This document shows positions 51,431-61,119 of a stretch of DNA of 64,000 nucleotides, piece by piece; positions within the stretch are counted from its first letter, which is position 1; the number at the start of each line of letters is the position of its first letter. The translations under genes were made by a program, and so were the position numbers. The stretch is from Candidatus Poribacteria bacterium (GTDB lineage Bacteria > Poribacteria > WGA-4E > WGA-3G). Location of the stretch: positions 1-64,000 of the forward strand of contig PYJC01000173.1 of NCBI GenBank assembly GCA_003635255.1. The letters are read 5' to 3'. A model generated the notes under the pieces. The model worked only from the letters and a program-made list of their open reading frames with translations. It did no database searches and had not been told where the DNA came from.

Positions 51431-53296
51431 TTAGTGCGGATGTCCGTGTGTATCAATAGCTTGAGAAGGCGCTGCAATGGCTCTCATCAGTTGATGCGCC
51501 CCTTGAACAACCACTAACTCGCCCGGAAGCAGATCGCCTTTGACTTCTATGTATCGGTCATCCTTAGCACCGACCACAATCTCGTGTCGGGTGTAAGTCG
51601 CACCGTACTCAACAAAAACAAACCGACTCCCTCCGTCTTCAATCACAGCATTCAGAGGAACGCTCAAGACATCGGTGCCTTTGTCGAGGACAATTATCTG
51701 TTCAGCAAACATCCCGGGTTTCAGTTGACGATCCGTATTTTTGATTTCTGTCCAAAAGTGAACCGTCCGTTCCTCTGGATCCACAATATCTGAGATGCCA
51801 GAAATCTCACCTGTAAAAATTGTCTCAGGGTAAGCAGCAACGTGAATCCGAACCTCACCACCTATTTGCCATTTATCCTGAAGAAGCGCGAGTGTGTCTT
51901 CGTGTACCTCACCTTGAATCCAGACGATGTCGGTATTTAGTATTGAGAAAAGGACATCACTCTTTTCAACCGTTGTGCCAACTGTAACATACTGCTGGGT
52001 GATTTGTCCAGAAGCCGGTGCTTTAACAGAGAACATCGCAGAAGGTTGACCTGTTTGAACAATCTTGTTGATGGTGTCGAGTGTGAGTCCGGACGCTTGC
52101 ATCTTCTGTCGAACTTTATTCAAGATGATATTAGCGTTACGTAGTGCTTCTTCTAATTGCAGCACGCCCTCCAACGCTTCCGAGCTTTCTACAAAGGCGA
52201 GATAGTTTTCAATCAAGGCATTGGTGGATATATCATCAAAAGACGTAATCGAACCGGTTTCAGTCAAGGTCTCGAGAAGCGTTTCAGTTAATCCAGCAGC
52301 CAGTGCTCGCTGTTTGTTCGCTGCGACCTTAATAGCAGTGAGTTCGTATGCGACTTCTGCATCAACCAACCTTGTTGTTTCCTCACTGAGCACGGCATAT
52401 TTTTCCAGTGAAGTCTCTGGATCCAGTAATGAGAGGATAGGTGTCTCTCCGCTGTCGTGAAGTATCTTTTCCAACATCTCTTCACTGATGCCGAGAATCT
52501 GAAATTGTCGCTTTACATCTGCTAACTCGTTTTTTGCTTTTTTGTGTTCTGCCTGTTTTGCTATCAATTCTTTCTGAGCTGAGATACGTTTTTCTACAAG
52601 GGTTTCAATCCGCGTGAGTGTGTTCTCAAGTAATTGGAGTTCAACATGCGCTTTGATTAATCTAAAGCGCATCTGTTCTAATGCTGAGGCAATCTGTGTT
52701 GCGGCGAGAGTTCTGCGTCTTTCAACTGTTGTTTGGAGCTCCTGCAGCTCGGAAAGCGATTGTAGGTAGTCAATCTGTCGAGTTTGCAATTCCCGCCGAA
52801 TTTGCTTGGCGAAAACTTCTGTGAGTCTGGTTAATTTGGAGACTAAAGACTGCTGTTGAGATGCTGCTTCAATGAGTTCGATCTGTGCTATCTGTAAGTC
52901 GAGGCTCTCCAATTCGAGAAGCGTATCCCCTTTTTTAACCGTTTGACCGACATTGAAATGGATACGTTTCACAATACCACCGGTTCTTGGTGTAACAATT
53001 GCTTGTCGTTTAGGGTGTGCTATTACGTTTCCATGAACAGGCACAACCGTCTCAATTGCCCGAATGTCAACTTCATCAGTCTTCAGACCGATATTAACTT
53101 TTGCTTTGTCGGTGAGCGTCACTGTATTCTCTTGGCTGTGTGCGTGTCCGGCTTGCTCACCATGGGTATGTGCTTGCTCAACGTGAACATGTGCTTCAGC
53201 CCAAGTCAATGTAAGCGTAAGGTTTAGCGCAACCAAGCCTCCTATTACGATAACGGAGATTGCCAAAAGTGGTGTAATATGAGAATAACGTAACAT
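51431..53296 (-). CDS. RND periplasmic adaptor (CusB/CzcB type) with His-rich ends and long coiled coil
   Basis: The protein has 621 residues; its ATG follows AAGGAGAAATCAAA. A signal anchor is followed by a His-rich segment (HVHVEQAHTHGEQAGHAHSQ) and the C terminus ends in DTHGHPH; both may bind metal. Lipoyl halves are VVPVHGNVIAHPKRQAIVTP / GGIVKRIHFNVGQTVKKGDT and SVKAPASGQITQQYVTVGTT. Between them lies an unusually long helical hairpin (~150-420). The beta-barrel and membrane-proximal parts (WKIGG/EVRIHVAAYPE, FTGEISGISDIVDPEERTVH) are typical. It links the RND pump to the outer-membrane channel. The gene lies directly upstream of the pump. Confidence 0.9.
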   Translation of the reverse strand: MLRYSHITPLLAISVIVIGGLVALNLTLTLTWAEAHVHVEQAHTHGEQAGHAHSQENTVTLTDKAKVNIGLKTDEVDIRAIETVVPVHGNVIAHPKRQAIVTPRTGGIVKRIHFNVGQTVKKGDTLLELESLDLQIAQIELIEAASQQQSLVSKLTRLTEVFAKQIRRELQTRQIDYLQSLSELQELQTTVERRRTLAATQIASALEQMRFRLIKAHVELQLLENTLTRIETLVEKRISAQKELIAKQAEHKKAKNELADVKRQFQILGISEEMLEKILHDSGETPILSLLDPETSLEKYAVLSEETTRLVDAEVAYELTAIKVAANKQRALAAGLTETLLETLTETGSITSFDDISTNALIENYLAFVESSEALEGVLQLEEALRNANIILNKVRQKMQASGLTLDTINKIVQTGQPSAMFSVKAPASGQITQQYVTVGTTVEKSDVLFSILNTDIVWIQGEVHEDTLALLQDKWQIGGEVRIHVAAYPETIFTGEISGISDIVDPEERTVHFWTEIKNTDRQLKPGMFAEQIIVLDKGTDVLSVPLNAVIEDGGSRFVFVEYGATYTRHEIVVGAKDDRYIEVKGDLLPGELVVVQGAHQLMRAIAAPSQAIDTHGHPH

Positions 53297-53320
53297 TTTG
53301 ATTTCTCCTTATATTGTCCA

Positions 53321-54601
53321 TCAATCATTGCCATTGCGGAGTTGTGATGTGGATTTGAGAGATGTACCTACAGCGGCTTCAAGTTCAGCCAACGCCTTAT
53401 GGTACGCGCCGAGTGCGTCGAGATAGGCAAATCGTGTATTGATGAATTCGTTCTGCATTAAAATAACCTCTAAAAGTTCTGCTTCTCCCAATTCATAGGC
53501 AGTACGTGTCAACTCGAGGTTTTCATTGAGTAACTTCAGCGAATCACCTTCATAAAATTTCAGGGTTTCTTGCGCAGTACGCAGCGAAATAAACGCTGCT
53601 ATCACCTGTCGTTCGATTTTTCGTTCACGCGTGCTAATTTCGACAGTATCTACTCGCTGCTGAGCTTTTGCAGCTTTTATCTCGGCACGGTTCCGGTTGA
53701 AGAGTGGCAACGGTATTGAAAATTTCACACCGAACGCATTCTCATTTGTGCTGCGTTCGGCAATTGCACCGACACCCAGATCCGGGATATTCGACGCTTT
53801 CGCAAGTCGCAGTTCACTTTCAGTCAATTGCGCGTTTAATCGGAGCGATTTCAAGTCAGCACGGTGCGCGAGTCCTTGCGTCTTTAAGGTCTCAAGTGTC
53901 CAGTTTTGAGAGGGTTCTGGTAATATTTTTTCATGCAAATCACCGACGGCAATACGTGCTGTTACGAGCGGAGTGCCCATCAACCCGTTTAGTGTTAGTT
54001 GTGCCAGTTGTAATTTGCTTTCTAATGTTACTACTTCACGCAGTGCCGATTGTAGCTGAATATTCGCCAGATTTGTTTGTGTAACCGAAATGTCACCCGC
54101 TTCAAGCCGAGTTTGAGCAATCTCATGCATCTGTTCATTATGTTTGACGATCTTTCTGGTTAACTTAAGTTTCTCTTGGACAAGCAGTAACTCATAAAAA
54201 GCACCTTTCACCGATTTCGTGAGCGATCGTGATGCTTCATTAAGTTCGGCATTTACTTTTTCGAGTTGTGTCTTTGCAATTTGTTTCCGATGCCCGCGCT
54301 GTCCACCAAGTTGGAAAGCCTTGGTTAATTCAAGGGTCTGTTCAGCGTGAGAACCTCCAAGAAACTTGGTTTCAAGTGCGGGGTTTCTAAGTAGTGCGAT
54401 ACCGTCAATTCGAGCGCGCGCCACTTTAACCTTTTCACGCATTGCGTTAAGTTCTGGATTCTCACGCAGCGCGGTCTCGATTGCGATCTCAAGTAAAATT
54501 TTGCTTTCTTCATTTGAAAATGCAGTCGGTATTTGTGTCATGCTTAATATTGACAGACAAATTCCGACAATCATAAAAATGTGGTTGAATGTAGTTTTCA
54601 T
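53321..54601 (-). CDS. Outer-membrane efflux channel, TolC/CusC/CzcC family
   Basis: The protein has 426 residues; its ATG follows GGAGGTGAGC. A signal peptide is followed by two outer-membrane efflux repeats: the first with LEIAIETALRENPELNAMRE and the second with LAHRADLKSLRLNAQLTESE. Each has the long alternating helices of the TolC barrel-tunnel (KIVKHNEQMHEIAQTRLEAG; LLNENLELTRTAYELGEAEL). FSIPLPLFNRNRAEIKAAKA is characteristic of CzcC-like members. It is the outer-membrane exit for the CusAB-like pump encoded downstream. Confidence 0.9.
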   Translation of the reverse strand: MKTTFNHIFMIVGICLSILSMTQIPTAFSNEESKILLEIAIETALRENPELNAMREKVKVARARIDGIALLRNPALETKFLGGSHAEQTLELTKAFQLGGQRGHRKQIAKTQLEKVNAELNEASRSLTKSVKGAFYELLLVQEKLKLTRKIVKHNEQMHEIAQTRLEAGDISVTQTNLANIQLQSALREVVTLESKLQLAQLTLNGLMGTPLVTARIAVGDLHEKILPEPSQNWTLETLKTQGLAHRADLKSLRLNAQLTESELRLAKASNIPDLGVGAIAERSTNENAFGVKFSIPLPLFNRNRAEIKAAKAQQRVDTVEISTRERKIERQVIAAFISLRTAQETLKFYEGDSLKLLNENLELTRTAYELGEAELLEVILMQNEFINTRFAYLDALGAYHKALAELEAAVGTSLKSTSQLRNGND

Positions 54602-54808
54602 ACGTAATGCTCACCTCCGTGTCAAAGAAAGAAATGAATTGAGAATCTCTGTCTGTATTTTCTGGGATTGCTGAATACGTGGGTGTTTCTAAATACCGAT
54701 GATGCGTCTGTGGATACTCGGTGCATAGTTGATGATAATCAAATCAGCACGAGTTAGCATCTATTTCGTGAATGCCCAGACACAACAGTTATCGGGCATA
54801 GATAGGGT

Positions 54809-55258
54809 TTAAATGAGAAGTGTTATAGTCTGAAGAGATATAAGTGTCGGATCAATAAATGAAGGGATGTTCTGACATGGCGTAGAAATTAGAATCGTAG
54901 CAGAACGTTTCTGACATGTTCCAAGGGCAAGTGAGGAAACCGTGGGGTGTATTAACACGTCGTTTATAGGAACAAGGTATGGTTCGGTGTTTAATGGAAC
55001 GAAGATGGTGAGGTCTATACACGAGCCACAGTGATCTTCTTCCGAAGCATCTCCAGTGATCGTGGGTTCCGTGTGTTCTGGGTCAAAAGCATGCGCGTGG
55101 GTGCAACGTCCATTGGTAGAGGCTTCAAATGCGACGTGACCGTCTGCGCCGATGCATAGAACATAGTTGGACAGCTGCGTCGGAATGATGGTAAGATAGA
55201 TGAGTAACCCAATCAAAGGAATGGCAGTACTCTTTTTTTTCACTAAAATAAATTCCAT
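54809..55258 (-). CDS. Exported Cys/His-rich small protein at the head of the metal-efflux operon
   Basis: The start is ATG 55258, which begins MEFILVKKKSTAIPLIGLLI, a signal-anchor; an in-frame ATG 39 bases earlier has no ribosome site. The protein has 149 residues. The mature part has LCIGADGHVAFEA and then histidines and cysteines in RCTHAHAFDPEHTEP and EEDHCGSCIDL. This suggests a metal-binding periplasmic protein of the kind seen next to metal-efflux operons, by context only. A 207-base gap separates it from the TolC-like gene. Confidence 0.65.
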   Translation of the reverse strand: MEFILVKKKSTAIPLIGLLIYLTIIPTQLSNYVLCIGADGHVAFEASTNGRCTHAHAFDPEHTEPTITGDASEEDHCGSCIDLTIFVPLNTEPYLVPINDVLIHPTVSSLALGTCQKRSATILISTPCQNIPSFIDPTLISLQTITLLI

Positions 55259-55668
55259 CGTGTGCTTCTCAAAAGTGGTATGAAGTTTCAAGGACATTCA
55301 GTTCGTTAATACTTGCTGCGTTCGCTACGAGAAACAAAGTTCAGACACTTTTCAATAAAGTATATAGCACTTCCCAAGAAAAATCAAGAAAAAACGGTAT
55401 AGAATCCCGAGCTATTCAGTTTTCTTGTTGGAGAGATCCGCGGATCCCAACGTTCCAAAAAAATCCGCTGAATCTGCCCCATTTCGTGCAATTTTGTGAC
55501 AAAGTATGCCCTATTTTGTGCAGGATTTTACGGTTATTGTATGAAGTATCCTATCCGTGTGATATTGTTCAGATCGGCACGAAATTTGCTACAATGCTAC
55601 AAAATAAGTGAGGCGTATCTCATAATTTTTAGGTATGTTATAGGGATCGCGTGGATATGCAAAATTCC
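55259..55668. other. Intergenic region without a supported gene
   Basis: Between the divergent efflux and propeller genes I see AT-rich DNA with short words such as GGAGAGATCCGCGGATCC, containing the palindrome GGATCCGCGGATCC with one base changed, and CTATTCAGTTTTC, which resembles the end of the element at 4324-4466. No coding frame is convincing. Confidence 0.5.
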
Positions 55669-55697
55669 TTGAAAATTACACAGAAAAATGCTACTAT
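55669..55697 (+). promoter_or_regulatory. Promoter of the propeller/CARDB genes
   Basis: TTGAAA (55669-55674), a 17-bp spacer and TACTAT (55692-55697), about 70 bases before the ATG at 55768, which has GGAGAT upstream. Confidence 0.55.
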
Positions 55698-55767
55698 TTA
55701 AAACATGGACTCTATTCCATAGGCTTTAAGTTAGTCAACATATAGGACAAAACAGGAGATATTTGCT

Positions 55768-56727
55768 ATGAAAAAGGTGTTTTGGGTAGCGGTGCTGTTT
55801 GTGATGAGTGTTGCTACCAGTTACGGACAATATAACGGTGAATGTTGGGTTGTGAGTGGAGGGGATACGGTTTACAAATTACATGCGAATGGCAATGCCG
55901 ATCCAACAGTCATTCCGAATCTGACGCAAGCAAGTGCTGCAGAAGTCAACCCTACCGATGGTGTCGCTTGGATCGCTATTTCCGCCGCGAACGCTGTCTT
56001 CAGGTTTGATCAGTCAACAGGCGAATTTACACAAGCACCGGCGATTGAACGCCCAAATATGATCTCTGTGAATCCAGCAGATGGTACTGTCTGGGTGGCA
56101 GGACTTAATGGGGCATGGAAATTATCAAGCGATGGAAAACAAATTCTCGCACAGGTGATTCCACAAGGTGGCAACCCAAACGTAGAAACGGGTCGATTCA
56201 ATGTCGCTGTGAACCCGAAAGATGGTAGCTGCTGGATAGCGGATGCCCGCGGTCCCATCAATCGTTACGATGCCAATGGTAATCTGATCGCAACCGGTCC
56301 GACGATGCAAGAACCGAAGGCAGGTGTAGCTGTTGATTACGAGGGAAATGCGTGGGTCGCTGATAGTCAGTTTAACACCCTCGTTCGAGTTTCAGCAACT
56401 GGTCAAGAGCTGGCAAAAATTACGACTATCCCCAGTCCAACTTCGCCGCGCATCAATCCTAAGGATGGCAGTGTGTGGGTAGTTTCAAATCAGTCTATGT
56501 TAATAAACTTATCAGCAGATGGGATGAAGATGAATGAATTTCCCGCTGGTATGGCTGTTGTTGGAATAAGTCTCTCGCCTGCAGATAACGGTATTTGGGT
56601 CGCGGATATGCTTGGCGCGACATTCACAGGCGAAGTCAGCAAGTTCTCTACAAATGGAACGAAACTCTTCGCGAACCCGATTCCGCAGCCTTCCTCCGTT
56701 TCGGTCGGATTTTGGGAAGGAAATTAA
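55768..56727 (+). CDS. Exported beta-propeller protein (NHL/Vgb-like)
   Basis: The protein has 319 residues with a signal peptide (MKKVFWVAVLFVMSVATSYG). Seven or so blades repeat the pattern VNPxDGxxWVA and SxxG: EVNPTDGVAWIAISAANAVF, SVNPADGTVWVAGLNGAWKL, AVNPKDGSCWIADARGPINR, RINPKDGSVWVVSNQSMLIN. The pattern lies between NHL and virginiamycin-B-lyase-like propellers; no catalytic residues stand out. Binding or structural role outside the cell is likely. The next gene follows after about 100 bases and may be co-transcribed. Confidence 0.82.
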   Translation: MKKVFWVAVLFVMSVATSYGQYNGECWVVSGGDTVYKLHANGNADPTVIPNLTQASAAEVNPTDGVAWIAISAANAVFRFDQSTGEFTQAPAIERPNMISVNPADGTVWVAGLNGAWKLSSDGKQILAQVIPQGGNPNVETGRFNVAVNPKDGSCWIADARGPINRYDANGNLIATGPTMQEPKAGVAVDYEGNAWVADSQFNTLVRVSATGQELAKITTIPSPTSPRINPKDGSVWVVSNQSMLINLSADGMKMNEFPAGMAVVGISLSPADNGIWVADMLGATFTGEVSKFSTNGTKLFANPIPQPSSVSVGFWEGN

Positions 56728-56826
56728 TCCTGAACCCTCACGGATTGCGTCGTTACATTCGTCTACGCATAGAGCCACTCGCGGGCATGGCTACAACTTC
56801 ACAGATAGATCTAAATGAGGTGTATT

Positions 56827-59262
56827 ATGGTTAGGTCTCACCTTTTGGTAAAGCATTCAGGTTTTCAAAGATTGCTGTTAAAATTCGCAATCGGAATTTA
56901 TATTGTTGGATTGTGTGCCACGAGTGGATTCGCGCAGCTTCCGGATTTCCGTGTTGATGCTAATAGTATTACCTTTTCCAACCCGACCCCCGTTGAAGGG
57001 GAAGAGATTACCATCTCGGTTGAAGTGAAGAACATTGGGGATGCTACCCCGACGATGAACGAAGATCTCGTCGTTGAGCTTTATGAGGGGGATCCAGCGA
57101 CGCAGCCCCTCCAAATCGTCTGTAAGGACGTGATTTTGGAACTGAAGCCCAAACAGATCGGTAGGGTGAAAACGCAATGGCAACCGCCGCCCGGTAAAAC
57201 GGAAATTTATGCTGTTGTTAACCCGGCGGGAGATAAGCATATTGAGGAAGCAGATGCGGGGAATAATATTACGCATACGGCGGTTGTCGCACAAGCATTG
57301 ACTTTTCCGTCTGTTACGTCCGAAGAGATTCAGAACTCTATAACGAAAGGGATCGCTTGGATAGAAGCACAGCAGGGTAAACACAGTCGGACCTGTTTGC
57401 AATGTGGAACCGAAAACCAACTCATTTTAATCTGCATTACCTGTCAGGCAAGTCTGAAAGGGCTCGCTGAAAATTTTGAACCGGCTGCTGTGTGGAATTT
57501 CGGCGAAGATCAGACCCAAGAGACAGCACTGGCATTGCAAACCTTGTTCGCAACAGGACACGCAGCTTCGCATCCATCCGTTAAGAGAGGCTTGGAATTC
57601 TTGCTCGAACAGGATTGGAATGAATTTGCGGTTTACCAATATGCGGTTATTATTCCGGTGCTGGTAGCGACGCAAGACGAAGCGCACAGGGAACGCGCCC
57701 AATTTGCTGTGAATCAATTAATCAAAAAACAACTTCCTATTAGGGGTAGTGATTACACAGATCCGAGAGATGATGGCGGTTGGGGCTACGGTTACACTGC
57801 CGATGGCGCGCACATGAACATGGTTATCTATGCGCTCTATGCTGCGAAGCAGTGGGGACTTGATATTCCGCAGGACGTATGGACGCGCGCCGAGAACTGG
57901 ATTCGTCGAAACCAGACCGAAACGGGTGGATGGCTCTACAATTTGGTTGACGACGGCTCACCTTGGGCGATCGGTGTCTACGGTAGTATGACCGCAACCG
58001 GATTATGGGCACTCCGGGCATGTGGGGTCCCAGTCGGGGATCCACAGATCCAAAAAGGCATGGCATGGGTGAAAAAGCACTGGACTTTAACCCGGAATCC
58101 GGGTTCCAACTCATGGCTTTATTACTATTTACTTTCACTGCAACGTTTCTGTGACATTCCACCCACCGTAAACACGTTTGTTGGCTACGATTGGTACGAT
58201 GAGATTTCACGGATGATGGTGACACAACAAGAGCCTGATGGAAGATGGCGTGGCTCTGAGAGCGATTTTTTGGCGACGTGTTTCGCTGTGATGTCCTTAA
58301 GCCATGCGCTTGCCGGTCCAACGGAGCCAAATATCGGGATTGTCCCACGAAGTCTTCGATTTTCACCGCCTGCGCCGCGCGTCGGTGAGGTGGTTCGGCT
58401 CAGCGCGACCCTTCGTAATACGGGAACCCCTTTTGACGGGATTCTCAACGTCCATTTTCACGTGAATGGCGAACAGGCTACCACAGCCGAAGTGCTTTGG
58501 ACACCGAAACTTGGAGAGACTGTCGTTTCAGCTGACTGGGCACCTACGATGGAAGGTGAAATGGAACTCGTAGCGCATGTAGACCTAACGGATGCAGATG
58601 AAAGCGACAACACGGCTTCAGAAAAACTGACAATCCATTCAAAATCCACGGCGGCGACGGATGTCCAGTTGATGCCACCGACGCAGTTGAGTGAAAATGT
58701 TTATCAACTCGGCAACGTCGTTTTCGATACCAATAAACGTGAGGTAAGTGTGCCGGGTGAAATTAACATTGTGGGTGGAGATGCGAATATAGAATTCTTC
58801 GCGTGTGGCAAACTCGGCAAAACACATGAAAGCATTTTGATCGTTGACGCAGAACCGATTTATATGTTTACGGTACTCGGTGCTTTAGATTTCAAGCCGG
58901 GCATGAACCTTGAGGTCGAAGGCGATCCGAGGATGCCGATAGGTTCGCCTGTCGAAATTTGGGTAGAGTGGTACCAAGGTGAGGAGGTGGTTTCGCGCCC
59001 CGCTCGCGAGCTGCTATGGAACGCCTTTACAGAGCAGCCGATGCAAGATACAAAATGGATTTTCACAGGTGGACGCAATAAAAATGGGCAGTTCACGACG
59101 CAGCTTTTCCATAACATTGTTGCTGTCTATCGCGATCCAGATTCCTTATTCAATCACCCTTTACCTACTGGCACAGACGACAGAACTTATCGTGTTAATA
59201 CCAATGTGATTCCGCCAAAAGGGACAAAGGTAAAGTTAATTATTCGACCCGTCACGGCTTAG
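56827..59262 (+). CDS. Exported CARDB protein with alpha/alpha-toroid domain and internal zinc ribbon
   Basis: The start is ATG 56827, with GAGGTG upstream. The protein has 811 residues with a signal peptide ending near GFAQ. Residues ~35-150 form a CARDB (adhesin-like) domain (NPTPVEGEEITISVEVKNIG). Residues ~165-480 are a prenyltransferase/squalene-cyclase-type alpha/alpha toroid (ITKGIAWIEAQQ, GGWGYGYTADGAHMNMVIYA, NWIRRNQTETGGWLYN, TATGLWALRACG), interrupted near ~185 by a small zinc ribbon (CLQCGTE, CITCQAS). A second CARDB domain follows (~500-590, VGEVVRLSATLRNTGTPFDG) and then an unclassified C-terminal region. No cyclase DXDD motif is seen, so a binding role is likely. Confidence 0.85.
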   Translation: MVRSHLLVKHSGFQRLLLKFAIGIYIVGLCATSGFAQLPDFRVDANSITFSNPTPVEGEEITISVEVKNIGDATPTMNEDLVVELYEGDPATQPLQIVCKDVILELKPKQIGRVKTQWQPPPGKTEIYAVVNPAGDKHIEEADAGNNITHTAVVAQALTFPSVTSEEIQNSITKGIAWIEAQQGKHSRTCLQCGTENQLILICITCQASLKGLAENFEPAAVWNFGEDQTQETALALQTLFATGHAASHPSVKRGLEFLLEQDWNEFAVYQYAVIIPVLVATQDEAHRERAQFAVNQLIKKQLPIRGSDYTDPRDDGGWGYGYTADGAHMNMVIYALYAAKQWGLDIPQDVWTRAENWIRRNQTETGGWLYNLVDDGSPWAIGVYGSMTATGLWALRACGVPVGDPQIQKGMAWVKKHWTLTRNPGSNSWLYYYLLSLQRFCDIPPTVNTFVGYDWYDEISRMMVTQQEPDGRWRGSESDFLATCFAVMSLSHALAGPTEPNIGIVPRSLRFSPPAPRVGEVVRLSATLRNTGTPFDGILNVHFHVNGEQATTAEVLWTPKLGETVVSADWAPTMEGEMELVAHVDLTDADESDNTASEKLTIHSKSTAATDVQLMPPTQLSENVYQLGNVVFDTNKREVSVPGEINIVGGDANIEFFACGKLGKTHESILIVDAEPIYMFTVLGALDFKPGMNLEVEGDPRMPIGSPVEIWVEWYQGEEVVSRPARELLWNAFTEQPMQDTKWIFTGGRNKNGQFTTQLFHNIVAVYRDPDSLFNHPLPTGTDDRTYRVNTNVIPPKGTKVKLIIRPVTA

Positions 59263-59271
59263 AGGGAAACG

Positions 59272-59454
59272 ATGCCAATATTTGAATATCATTGCGCTGA
59301 ATGTGCTACTGATTTTGAAGTACTTCAGCGTACACGTGATACCAACAAACTTCCGAAATGCCCAAGTTGTGGTGCGGAGGACACCAAGAAACGCTTCTCC
59401 GCGTTCGCTACCGCCGGGACCCAAAAGGAGACCACCGGCGATAACGCTACCTGA
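59272..59454 (+). CDS. FmdB-type zinc-ribbon protein
   Basis: The protein has 60 residues; its ATG follows AGAGGGAAACG. MPIFEYHCAECATDFEVLQR and LPKCPSCGAEDTKKRFSAF are the typical FmdB/regulatory-domain pattern with two CxxC pairs. Members are small zinc proteins of uncertain, possibly regulatory, function. It lies nine bases after the CARDB gene. Confidence 0.88.
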   Translation: MPIFEYHCAECATDFEVLQRTRDTNKLPKCPSCGAEDTKKRFSAFATAGTQKETTGDNAT

Positions 59455-59615
59455 GCAATTCCAACTGCGGACAGTTTGTCCTAATCCTATCTCCAGTCCT
59501 AAAATTTGACCTGTAGAAACCTAACCGCAGCAAACCTGTGTTTGTGTCCTATAGGGTTGTTTGTTAGGTAAACACCTGTTGGTAAACGTGCTTTGATAAA
59601 GTTAAGGAAACATGA

Positions 59616-61031
59616 ATGAAGCAAAAGCTGCCAAATCCGCCACCCAATATCCTCCGCGAAATCCAAAATGATAAAGTCTTACCGGTGTATCTGCTTTGTG
59701 GTGAGGAGAATTTCCTCATTGAAGGGACGCTTAAGCAGATGCTCGACCACTTGCTTACACCTGAGACACGCGATTTTAACCTCACATTTTTAGAGGACAC
59801 CAATATAACAATTCGAGAAATTTTGAGTCAAGTTGATCTCTATCCAGTCATGTCAAAATGGCGGGTCGTGGTTGTCCGAGATGCACCGTTCTTTAAAACA
59901 CAGCAACGCACAGTACCGATAACAATCATCCGAAATGCGTTCAAAATTGAAATTACAGACCTACAGAAATCTATCTCTACAATGGCAAAACTATTAGAGG
60001 TTGGTGTTGAGCAGATTGCCGAAAATCATTTTGACTTTACAAATGCGGTGAATGCGCTTATTGATGAGTTAGGGGCGAAACTGACCGATGAAGAGCGCGG
60101 TTTTCTGGAACGTTTACCGCAAATCGCCGAACAACTGGATACAACCGCTGCGGGAGTGGATAATACCGACGACACAGCCTTACTACTTGAATGGCTGCAA
60201 GGCGATCTTCCAAAAAGTAGCGTCCTGATATTTACGGTGCGGGGGGCTGTAAACGAACGGAACCGTGTTGTTAAAGCCATTGAAACTGTCGGACGCTACC
60301 GGTCTTTCAACCCTGTAGAAGCGGGGCAGTCGCTGAACCGAGACCCATTGTATAAAAAGGTCTCGGACAAATTCGCTGAATACGGTAAGCAGATAACACC
60401 ACGTGCGTTCTCGCAACTCCGAGATCGAACTGGCGGCGATATGCACACTGTTGCTGAAGCCATCAACAAAATCGTCAATTTTGTTGGCGACAAACGCCAA
60501 GTTGACGAACAAGATGTGCGGAATATGGTAGCGCAGCGTACGTTTGATGGCATTTTCGATCTCACAGATGCGATCGGTAGACGCTCAATCGGACAGGCGT
60601 TGAAAGGACTGCACGAGGTGTTAGCAAGCGGTCAAGAACCGATCTACGTGAATATAATGATCGTAAGGCAATTCCGATTCGCCTTACAAGCGAAGTTAAT
60701 CGCTGAAAGACAGGGACTTCGAACCTTCCGAAGCCGGATGCCGCTTCGCGATTTTACGACGAATATTTTCCAACCGCTTGCTGAAGAAATAAGGGGACTT
60801 CTACCTAACTCAACGACTGACAATATTCTGAAACAGAACCCTTATGTTGCCTACAAAACTTTTCAGTCGCTCAACGCTTTCACGGTTGAGGAATTGGTCG
60901 CTGCGCTTGAGAAAGCCTTAGAAGTGGATATCCAGCTGAAAACAAGTACCTCAGATGCCACGTCCGTTTTGGAGCAATTAATATGTGAGCTTTGCACTGC
61001 CTCAACAGAGAGGAGGTCCGGTGCTCGCTAA
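59616..61031 (+). CDS. holA: DNA polymerase III, delta subunit, with an internal insertion
   Basis: The protein has 471 residues, about 130 longer than typical HolA (~340). The family hallmarks are VYLLCGEENFLIEGTLKQML, NLTFLEDTN, VDLYPVMSKWRVVVVRDAPF, PKSSVLIFTVRGAVNERNRV, TPRAFSQLRDRTGGDMHTVA and IFDLTDAIGRRSIGQALKGL. Between the RDAPFF strand and LLEWLQ (residues ~95-190) there is an extra helical segment of about 90 residues rich in acidic residues (EELGAKLTDEERGFLERLPQ-like). Delta loads the sliding clamp. The insertion would sit at the N-terminal AAA-like domain. No frameshift is apparent. Confidence 0.85.
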   Translation: MKQKLPNPPPNILREIQNDKVLPVYLLCGEENFLIEGTLKQMLDHLLTPETRDFNLTFLEDTNITIREILSQVDLYPVMSKWRVVVVRDAPFFKTQQRTVPITIIRNAFKIEITDLQKSISTMAKLLEVGVEQIAENHFDFTNAVNALIDELGAKLTDEERGFLERLPQIAEQLDTTAAGVDNTDDTALLLEWLQGDLPKSSVLIFTVRGAVNERNRVVKAIETVGRYRSFNPVEAGQSLNRDPLYKKVSDKFAEYGKQITPRAFSQLRDRTGGDMHTVAEAINKIVNFVGDKRQVDEQDVRNMVAQRTFDGIFDLTDAIGRRSIGQALKGLHEVLASGQEPIYVNIMIVRQFRFALQAKLIAERQGLRTFRSRMPLRDFTTNIFQPLAEEIRGLLPNSTTDNILKQNPYVAYKTFQSLNAFTVEELVAALEKALEVDIQLKTSTSDATSVLEQLICELCTASTERRSGAR

Positions 61032-61119
61032 CACAAGACTGGATCAGTTAGGAAACCGACAGTGTTTTTATTGCGTATTATTAAATATATGTATTGATCA
61101 TAATTAAGGAGTTTTTTAT

